Positions 14,165-20,606 of a stretch of 34,762 nucleotides of DNA are shown here, piece by piece. The DNA is taken from assembly GCA_044375105.1 (NCBI GenBank), contig JBILNK010000023.1:1-34762 (forward strand). Direction: 5' to 3'. Position 1 is the first letter of the stretch. Each line of letters begins with the position of its first letter. This DNA is from JBIKLM01 sp044375105 (GTDB lineage Bacteria; Planctomycetota; UBA1135; GCA-002686595). The notes beneath the pieces were generated by a model, which saw only the letters and a program-made list of their open reading frames with translations, had not been told where the DNA came from and made no database searches. Made by a program: the position numbers and the translations under genes.

Positions 14165-16871
14165 AGGACAGGCCTCGGTCCGCCAGACGCGACTCGAGGG
14201 TATCCACATCCCAACCGAGCAGGCGTGCGGCGCGGGTCTTGTTGCGGCGGCCGTTGTAGAGCCCGGTGGCATCCAGGGCGTTCAGGAGCAGCTCGGGCTC
14301 CGGATGCCTAGAGGGCAGCTTGCGCGGGCTTCGCAGACCCGCGCGGCGTAGCAGCGCCTCGACGACCGAGCCATCCACCGGCTGGGGCGGCGCCAGCAGC
14401 ACCAGCCGACGGAGCAGCTCCGCAAGCTGGCGCAAACCACGGGTCCAGTCGCAGCGCCAAAGCCAACCAAGGGCCGCATCGCTGAGCTGCGGCGTCGGAC
14501 GCCGCTCCGCTTCCGCGGCGCGTTCGAGCAGGCGCTGGATGGCCGGGACGAGTCCGGCGCGCCGGGGTCCGATCGGGGCGAGCTCCAGCGCCCCGGCGGA
14601 GAGCTGTTGGGCCAGGGGCGCGAAGGGCTCCTCGCCCGGGGCAAGTTCGAACGAGAGCCCGCGAGCGCGCGCTCCACGGGCGAGGCAGTCCGCCAGCCGT
14701 TCCTGGGCCGCCGGAGTGGCGCTGGAGAGCTCGGCCAGGATCCACGGCTCGCCCGGCGTCTCCAGCAGGCGCCAATCCTCGGCCGTGAGGCTCGGCAGGA
14801 AGCGCGCCCGAGGCCAAGCGGGCGGGCCGCCTTCCTGGCGTAGGAACTGCATCCAGGCCAGCAGGCTCGAACGCCCGCTGCCGGAGGGGCCCCGGACCGC
14901 CGGCCAGCGCTGCGCTGCCGATAGGGCGCGCAGTTCGACCAGATCCCCGGGCCAGAGCAGCTCCGGGGCCAGGTCGCCGTCGCCCATCGAGCGAGCCCAG
15001 GAGCGCAGCCGCGCGCGCTGGTAATCGTCGGCGCGGGCCGCCAGGAGCTGTGCGACGCGCTCGAGGTCCCCGCCGGCGAAGTCGCCGCGGCGCTCGGATT
15101 CGATCAGCCACAGCGCCTGCACGGCGCCCTGCACCCAAGGCACGACGATCCCCGAGCGGGAGCCAGAGCAGAGGGGCAGGCCGCTTTGGTCGTCCGCGCG
15201 GGCGCCGAAAGCCAACGGCAACCCGGTGCGCGCGGCGCGCCGCCAGGCCCGCCCTTCCCCCGGCCACCGGCGCCAGTCGAACAGCCCTTCGCCGCCGTGG
15301 GAGACCAGGGTCGCCCGCCCCTCGCAGAGCTCGAGGCACCACCAGCGCCGGCGCCCCCACTTGACCCCCAAGCTGCCGGCCAGGTCCTGCGCCAGCCGCT
15401 GCCGCGGATCGTCCATTTCGAGCCCAGGCCAATCGCCGCTGAACGCAGAGGTCGCGGGCTCTGGGAGCGCGGCGATGGCCGTACCGGGGGCTTCGGCGAC
15501 CCGCGTTTCGTCTGCACGCAGCCTCACGTCCGATCCCAGGCCAGCCAGGTGGACCGCGGATCCCACGCGCCGCGCCAGCTCCACGAGGCGCGCCGCAGCG
15601 GGCAGCAGCTGGTGCTCCCACTCGAGGTGCAGCCAGCCGCACAGCTCGCCCTCCCCATCGAACAGGGGCCACAGACACAGCGCGCGAGCCGGGCCGAGCG
15701 TCCCGGACAGCTCGCCCCCGCTGGGCGCGTAGCGGCGCACCGGCCTGGCGCTCTGCAACAGCTCCGCCTCGGCGCGGCGCCCATCCCGCAGAGCGCCGGG
15801 CAAGCCGGCCCGGAAGCGCGCCAGGCGCTCGCCGAGCGCCGGGGCCAGATCGGAGGCTCGCAGGCGCGGATCGCCGCCCGGCACCAGTTCGAACCACAGC
15901 AGCGCAGCGGCGCCCAGCGGCGCGCGCTCGAGGACCACGGCGCGCCGATCGGCGTCTGCGAAGGCCGTCCCAGGGGCAGCAAGAGCGCCTCGAGGAACGA
16001 CCTGCAAGGCCGCCCGGCCGCGCTCGAGCTCGGCCTCGCCGAACCCCAAGGTTCGGGCCAGCGCCGGCTGCGCCGCGCTCCATTCGAGGATCGCCGCGGG
16101 CCAGGGCCGCCGGCAGGCGCTCAGCACCGCCGCCAGCCCGCCCAGGGGGCGCTCGAGCGCCAACCGCGCGAGGCTCAGCGCGCGCTGCAGGCGCTCGTCT
16201 AGGGCCAGCTCGAGCGGATGGGCCTCGAGCAGCCGCTCCACGCGGGCTGGCGCCCCGCGCTCCAGCCACAGCTCGGCCTCGAGGGCCAGCAGGCCGCGGC
16301 GCTCCAGCAGGCCAACCCCGCCGGCCCGCCGGCGGCCGGATTCGCGCTGCGGCCCGCCGCGAGCCCCACCGGCGTCCAGCTGGTCCGCCAGGGCCGCGCT
16401 GCCCCCGCGGGCCAAACACAGGCGCAGTTCCCACAGGCGCTCGGCGAAGGCGTTGCCCTCCAGCGTGCGCAGGGCCTCCAGCAGCCGCTCGGCGACCTGG
16501 AGCGGCGACTCGCCCGGCGACGGAGGGTGGGGAATCTCGCCGCCGGCGGTCCGCTGGCGGAGCAGACCACGCCAGGCCTCGGCGGCCTCCCCGGGGCTGA
16601 CCACGGCGCTCCAATAGCCATCGGGCTCGAGGCCGACGCCCAGGTAGGCGCGGGCCAACAGATCCAGGCAGCGGGTGCGCTCGCTGCGCTCGAGCTCGAG
16701 CAGCTGGCGGGCTTCGGCGCCGGCCGCATCCACAGGTGCAGGCGGGGCATAACCCGCTTCCGCCTGGCACAACTCCTCGATCAGCCGCAGCAGCTTTTGC
16801 CGACGCGACGCTTCGGCCGGCCCGGGCAGCAGCAGCCGCAACAGCTCGGGATCAACCGGGGAGCAGGGCAC
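14163..16871 (-). CDS. Degenerate sigma54-activator-like regulator: helical repeats, GAF-like regions, altered AAA+ and Fis-type HTH
   Basis: About 902 residues from a GTG overlapping the previous gene by 20 bp. Residues 1-300 are helical, TPR-like. Two GAF-like segments follow (about 370-470 and 510-640). Residues about 650-840 match the order of a sigma54-activator AAA+ domain: GPSGSGRSS at the Walker A place (about 660) with Arg for the invariant Lys, WILAELSS at Walker B with Asp lost, and DWTRGLRQLAELL (about 810) like the usual DWPGNVRELEN. The GAFTGA loop that contacts sigma54 is missing. The last 30 residues form a Fis-type HTH (NKTRAARLLGWDVDTLESRL). It should bind DNA but probably neither hydrolyses ATP nor activates sigma54. 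The start is uncertain. Confidence 0.75.
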   Translation of the reverse strand: MPCSPVDPELLRLLLPGPAEASRRQKLLRLIEELCQAEAGYAPPAPVDAAGAEARQLLELERSERTRCLDLLARAYLGVGLEPDGYWSAVVSPGEAAEAWRGLLRQRTAGGEIPHPPSPGESPLQVAERLLEALRTLEGNAFAERLWELRLCLARGGSAALADQLDAGGARGGPQRESGRRRAGGVGLLERRGLLALEAELWLERGAPARVERLLEAHPLELALDERLQRALSLARLALERPLGGLAAVLSACRRPWPAAILEWSAAQPALARTLGFGEAELERGRAALQVVPRGALAAPGTAFADADRRAVVLERAPLGAAALLWFELVPGGDPRLRASDLAPALGERLARFRAGLPGALRDGRRAEAELLQSARPVRRYAPSGGELSGTLGPARALCLWPLFDGEGELCGWLHLEWEHQLLPAAARLVELARRVGSAVHLAGLGSDVRLRADETRVAEAPGTAIAALPEPATSAFSGDWPGLEMDDPRQRLAQDLAGSLGVKWGRRRWWCLELCEGRATLVSHGGEGLFDWRRWPGEGRAWRRAARTGLPLAFGARADDQSGLPLCSGSRSGIVVPWVQGAVQALWLIESERRGDFAGGDLERVAQLLAARADDYQRARLRSWARSMGDGDLAPELLWPGDLVELRALSAAQRWPAVRGPSGSGRSSLLAWMQFLRQEGGPPAWPRARFLPSLTAEDWRLLETPGEPWILAELSSATPAAQERLADCLARGARARGLSFELAPGEEPFAPLAQQLSAGALELAPIGPRRAGLVPAIQRLLERAAEAERRPTPQLSDAALGWLWRCDWTRGLRQLAELLRRLVLLAPPQPVDGSVVEALLRRAGLRSPRKLPSRHPEPELLLNALDATGLYNGRRNKTRAARLLGWDVDTLESRLADRGLS

Positions 16872-18099
16872 GGCACAGGGCTCCAAGGCGACCGGGGGCG
16901 TGACGGCGGACGCGGACCCAGGCGACCAGCTCCGCTGCGGGCTCCTGCTGCGCCCCGGGACAACGCGCCTCGGGCCCGGCGCGCTGCTCGATCGAGCGTG
17001 CCGGGGAGGACCCGCAGGCCAGCCCCCGCCGATCCGCGGAGACCGATCCCGAGCTCCGCCCGGCGAATCCCGCAGCGGAACGGGCCGGGACGGCCGCAGG
17101 CCCTCGACCCCTCGCTGGCTCGGCTGTCGCACTGGTGCCAGCGGGGCCGGTCCCGACTGGGCCATCGGTCGCGGAAGGATCCCACCCCACGCACGGCGCA
17201 CCGCGCAACGAACCCGGACCGGTTGCAGAGCCAGCCGTTCCGAACGCCGTTCCCCCATCGGGCTCCGGCGGCGACGAGGCCAGTTCGCCCACCGGCCGGC
17301 CAGCCCCAGGCGGCTCCCCGGATGCCCCCGGCGGCGTTGCCCGCACCAGGCCGGCCGTTCCGGCCTGCCCCTCGAGCCCCGCCGCTCCCAGCAGGCCAAA
17401 GGGGCGGCCCTGCTCGGCGACGGCGACCGCCAATTCCGCCAGCCAACGCACCTCGCGGGCCGAAGCGGCCCGCCCGGGCCGACGTTCGAGTCCCGCGGCG
17501 AAGCCCTCGGCCGCTGGAAGCTCCCCGAGCCAGAGCGCCAGCGCCAGCCCCCGGAGACGTCCAGCGCGGGTGGCTCCGGGCAAGTGCCTCGCCTGCGCGC
17601 ACAGCTGCGCGGACCAGCGCGCCTCGCCCTGCAGGGCCGACCAGCTCGCCAGCCCGAGCAAACCGCGCTCGACGAGCCGCGGCGAGCGCGCCTCTTCGAG
17701 CAATTCCGCAAACGCCCCGCGGGCCGGGCCGAGAGCACCCAGGCCGAGCAGAGCTTCGCCCAAAGCCGCGCGCTCGCTCAGCAGCCGGGCGCAGCCCAAG
17801 GCCACTTCGAGCAGCTCGACGGGGTTCGGCCAGCGCTCGAGTTCGAGCTCGAGCAGCGCGCGCAAGGCTTCCAAGCCGGGCTCGCGATAGCGGTCGAGCT
17901 CCGCGGCGGCGCACAGGCCGAGGGTGGCGCGGCGCCAGAGCTGGAGATCCGGCGGCGCGGACGCGGCGCCCTGGACCAGGAGCTCGAACGGGCCGGGCGG
18001 CTGGGCGCGCAGGGCCGCGGCCTCCCAAAGGCGTGCGCAAGTCTCGTGCGCGTACACGCGCACCAACTCGGCCGGTGTGGAGCGGAATCGGCGATGCAT
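16852..18099 (-). CDS. Helical-repeat protein with low-complexity C-terminus, paired with the degenerate activator
   Basis: 415 residues. The first 240 are Leu/Ala/Glu/Arg-rich helices in TPR- or HEAT-like pairs (for example LGLCAAAELDRYREPGLEAL and WSAQLCAQARHLP). From about 245 on the sequence becomes Gly/Pro/Ser/Ala-rich and looks like a linker. The stop lies 20 bp inside the next gene, which begins in the +1 frame with more helical repeats. This raises the possibility that both are one polypeptide split by a frameshift, natural or from sequencing. The ATG at 18099 starts the helical part; there is no good Shine-Dalgarno. TPR plus AAA+ regulators fused in one chain are common in large-genome bacteria, which supports the idea but does not prove it. 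Confidence 0.65.
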   Translation of the reverse strand: MHRRFRSTPAELVRVYAHETCARLWEAAALRAQPPGPFELLVQGAASAPPDLQLWRRATLGLCAAAELDRYREPGLEALRALLELELERWPNPVELLEVALGCARLLSERAALGEALLGLGALGPARGAFAELLEEARSPRLVERGLLGLASWSALQGEARWSAQLCAQARHLPGATRAGRLRGLALALWLGELPAAEGFAAGLERRPGRAASAREVRWLAELAVAVAEQGRPFGLLGAAGLEGQAGTAGLVRATPPGASGEPPGAGRPVGELASSPPEPDGGTAFGTAGSATGPGSLRGAPCVGWDPSATDGPVGTGPAGTSATAEPARGRGPAAVPARSAAGFAGRSSGSVSADRRGLACGSSPARSIEQRAGPEARCPGAQQEPAAELVAWVRVRRHAPGRLGALCRALLPG

Positions 18100-18410
18100 G
18101 GGACGGCGGGATCGGAGGGCGAATTCGCGGCGGAGCAGGGAGCCCGCGGCGCGCTGTGGACACGACCGCAGCGGCTGGGGCGTTGATCCGGACGGGCGCT
18201 GATGGGACGGGCGCTGGGGGATAGGTCCTGTCGGGGAGGGTGTCGAGTGGACGGGCTGGGTGAACCGAGTCGCTGCGGAGCCGCGGTCGCGGCAGGCTGG
18301 CTGGCTGGCTGGCGGAAGCGCTGCGGGAAGGCCGCGAGAGTGCGCGGCTTGCGCGCGGTCCGCAGCGAGCGCCGCTCGCGCGCGGCTGGGCCCAGTGCGG
18401 CGGCGCGCCC
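18100..18410. other. Gap inside the regulator gene set
   Basis: About 310 bp between two minus-strand genes. It contains a (GGCT) microsatellite of about 4.5 units (18295-18313) and short GC-rich inverted repeats. I see no gene, and no clear promoter. Confidence 0.5.
18295..18313 (+). repeat. GGCT microsatellite
   Basis: About four and a half GGCT units in the gap between the sigma-like gene and the helical-repeat gene. Its length could vary by slippage. Confidence 0.6.
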
Positions 18411-19034
18411 TCAACCGGGAGCGCGAGGCCGGCTTGGCGGCGGCACCAGCAGATCGATCGCCTGGCGCAGATCCCGGGCCAGGCTGGAGAGATCCTGTCC
18501 GCGCTCGGCCGCCAAGCCGTCGAGGCCCCGGCCGTCGAGCAGCGCGCCGATGAAGGCGCGGCGCACGGGCTCGGGCAGGCGTGCGAAGGCCGCCAGGCGA
18601 CGCGGAATCAAGGCGCTGCCGCCCGCGCTGTGCAGCTCGCTGGCCTCCGCGAGCCAGGCGTCGAGGGCCGCTTCGATGGCCGCGTCGAGAAACTCCTCGA
18701 GCGGCGGATCGCCACGCCAATCGAAAGCTCGCCGCGCCACCAAGGCGCGCACGCGGGGCAGCAGGGCCCGCGCATCGATCAGCAGCGCGCGCTCGCGCAC
18801 CCGGCGACGCGTGCGCGGACCGAGAGCCAGGGGGTCCCTGGGGCCGAGGCGCGCCAGGATCTGGGCGGGGCTGCCCCACAGCAGCAGCGCCGCGCGCGGA
18901 TCGAGGGGCGCGGCGAGCAGAGGAGGTTCGGGGCGCAAGGCACCCTGCGCGGGTTCGGCCGCGGCAGGCAGCCGGGTTTCGGTGACCCTGGGCTCGACCG
19001 GCGATCGGGGGGGGCGGGAGCGGGGCAAGCGCAT
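18411..19034 (-). CDS. Putative sigma-70 region 4-like protein
   Basis: 207 residues. The N-terminal 40 are Arg/Pro-rich and disordered. Residues about 85-135 are helical (LLPRVRALVARRAFDW, then LEEFLDAAIEAALDAWLAEA). Residues about 153-197 follow the ECF sigma region 4 layout: LPEPVRRAFIGALLDG, then LDGLAAERGQDLSSLARDLRQAI, where a recognition helix would be expected. The region 2 motif DxxQE is not visible, so it could be a decayed sigma factor, an anti-sigma-like protein or an unrelated HTH protein. It is the first of three minus-strand genes, followed after 311 bp by the helical-repeat and degenerate activator genes. The next gene upstream, fabI, is divergent. Confidence 0.6.
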   Translation of the reverse strand: MRLPRSRPPRSPVEPRVTETRLPAAAEPAQGALRPEPPLLAAPLDPRAALLLWGSPAQILARLGPRDPLALGPRTRRRVRERALLIDARALLPRVRALVARRAFDWRGDPPLEEFLDAAIEAALDAWLAEASELHSAGGSALIPRRLAAFARLPEPVRRAFIGALLDGRGLDGLAAERGQDLSSLARDLRQAIDLLVPPPSRPRAPG

Positions 19035-19256
19035 GGCGAAGGTCCAAAGGGACGACTCCACGGAGTCTAGGGCGAGCGGCGAAAACCGGCTGGAACGGCG
19101 TGCCGAGGCCCCTCGAGGCGCCGGTGGGCAGCGCTTTTCCCCGAATCGAGCGCCGCAGTGGCCCCCCCTGGCTTGCCCCAGGCTCAGGGCGCTACGGCCC
19201 CCGAGCCGCCGGCAGTAAGCTCCCGCCCCCCCCACCGCTCCCCCACCCCCATCGAC

Positions 19257-20030
19257 GTGACCGGATTCCTCGAAGGCAAGAATGGCGTGATCCTCGGCGT
19301 GGCCAACAAGCGCTCGATCGCCTGGGCCTGCGCCCGCAGCCTGGCATCCCAGGGCATGCGCCTGTGCTTCACCTACGCCGGCGAGCGCCTGCGCACGGGC
19401 GTCGAGCAGCTGGCCGCGGAGATCCCCGGCTCCCTGGTGCTGCCCTGCGACGTGACCATCCCCGAGGAGATGGACGCGACCTTCGCCGCGCTCAAGGAGC
19501 ACTTCGGCGGCCTCGACTGCCTGCTCCACGGCGTGGCCTTCGCACGCCGCGAGGAGCTGGAGGGCAATTTCTTCAATACGACGCGCGAGGGCTACCAGAT
19601 CGCCCACGAAGTTTCGGCCTATTCGCTGACCGCCGTGGCGCGCCGCGCCCTGCCCCTGATGGAGGGCCGGGCCGGCTCGATCATCACCCTGACCTACATC
19701 GGCAGCGAGCGCGTGATCGAGAACTACAACGTGATGGGCATCGCCAAGGCGGCGCTGGAGGCCTCCGTGCGCTACCTGGCCCACGACCTCGGGCCCAAGG
19801 GCATCCGCGTCAACGCCATCTCCGCCGGCCCGATCCGAACCCTCTCGGCGGCCGGCATCGCGGGCTTCAACCAGATCCTCGACCACATCCAGGAGCGCGC
19901 ACCCTTGCGGCGCAACATCACCGGGGAGGAGGTCGGCGATGCCGCCGCTTTCCTGGCCTCCCACTTCTCGCGTGGCATCACCGGCACGACGATCTACGTC
20001 GATGCCGGATACCACATCATGGGCATCTGA
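19257..20030 (+). CDS. fabI: Enoyl-[acyl-carrier-protein] reductase (NADH) FabI
   Basis: 257 residues, close to the 262 of the E. coli enzyme. It reduces enoyl-ACP in the last step of each fatty-acid elongation round and is the triclosan-sensitive type. Landmarks: the atypical NAD-binding GVANKRSIAW (14-23), CDVTIPEEMDATF (64-76), HGVAFA (91-96), then Tyr147, Tyr157 and Lys164 in LTYIGSERVIENYNVMGIAK, the FabI-type Y-x6-Y-x6-K catalytic set, and RVNAISAGPIRTL (184-196). The GTG start at 19257 aligns with the family N-terminus (TGFLEGK); longer readings add only Pro-rich sequence. C-runs (CCCCCCCC, CCCCC) rather than a Shine-Dalgarno precede it. It is a single-gene unit with a convergent hairpin behind. 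Confidence 0.96.
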   Translation: MTGFLEGKNGVILGVANKRSIAWACARSLASQGMRLCFTYAGERLRTGVEQLAAEIPGSLVLPCDVTIPEEMDATFAALKEHFGGLDCLLHGVAFARREELEGNFFNTTREGYQIAHEVSAYSLTAVARRALPLMEGRAGSIITLTYIGSERVIENYNVMGIAKAALEASVRYLAHDLGPKGIRVNAISAGPIRTLSAAGIAGFNQILDHIQERAPLRRNITGEEVGDAAAFLASHFSRGITGTTIYVDAGYHIMGI

Positions 20031-20065
20031 ACCCTGCGCATCGGGCCGCGCTCCCCGCGGCGGGC

Positions 20066-20103
20066 GCAGCCCCCAGCGCGCGCACGCCCGCGGCTGGGGC
20101 TGC
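20066..20103. terminator. Hairpin between convergent fabI and the PPC-domain gene
   Basis: GCAGCCCCCAGC (20066-20077) pairs with GCTGGGGCTGC (20093-20103) with one bulged C. It begins 35 bp after the fabI stop and is followed on the plus strand by CTTCAATCC, a poor T-tract. Confidence 0.45.
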
Positions 20104-20189
20104 CTTCAATCCTCGGCGCGAAACCGCCCTGGCCGCCACGCGCGGCCTGGCCACGGCGGGCGCGCGCGCAGCGCACCTCGAGGGATCGC

Positions 20190-20606
20190 TCACGGGGCGG
20201 GTTCGATGGAGAGCTCGGGATACCCGCTGCGCGGATCCAAGCGGCGCCCGAAAACCAGCCCAGGGAGCTCGGCGATCAAGACTTCCGCGGTGGTATGGAT
20301 CGGGCTGCCGGGCATCAGATGGCCCCCGAAGCAGCGACCGGTCGAGTCCGCGATGGAAAGGTGCAGGTGGGAGCCGGCCCCGTCGAGGGTCCCGGACAGG
20401 CTCAAGATTTCAAAGGGGCCGGCCAGCTCCTGTGCCTCGTCCTGGCCAGCAAAGCGCAGCCGCACGCGGACCAAGCTGCCGATCCCGGCCCACACGAAGG
20501 CCGCCCGCAGCCCGCGTTCGCGCGCGGCCGCTTCCAGCGCTGGCCGCAGGTCTTCCCCCGGGGCCAGCCGCAGCGCGAACACGCGCGGGCCACCGACGGC
20601 TTCCAT
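20190..20606 (-). CDS. PPC (DUF296) domain protein
   Basis: 138 residues, one PPC/DUF296 domain. This fold occurs alone in bacteria and archaea and is joined to AT-hooks in plants. The key block GSHLHLSIAD (79-88) with GGHLMPGS (94-101) and TTAEVLIAEL (105-114) contains the conserved His80, His82 and His96 that bind a metal in known structures. No AT-hook is present. The ATG shares one base with the stop of the metal transporter gene (TGATG), so the two proteins are made from one message. A link to metal handling is inferred from this coupling and the His cluster; the biochemical role of bacterial PPC proteins is not established. Confidence 0.9.
   Translation of the reverse strand: MEAVGGPRVFALRLAPGEDLRPALEAAARERGLRAAFVWAGIGSLVRVRLRFAGQDEAQELAGPFEILSLSGTLDGAGSHLHLSIADSTGRCFGGHLMPGSPIHTTAEVLIAELPGLVFGRRLDPRSGYPELSIEPAP

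Noticed and set aside
12415..14311. Long plus-strand frames across queA and the gap upstream of it
   Set aside because: They are antisense to queA or low-complexity, and show no domain. The terminator in the gap suggests RNA, not protein.
20031..20189. tRNA-like fold in the hairpin region between fabI and the PPC gene
   Set aside because: No GTTCRANYC box or acceptor stem; it is a simple stem-loop.
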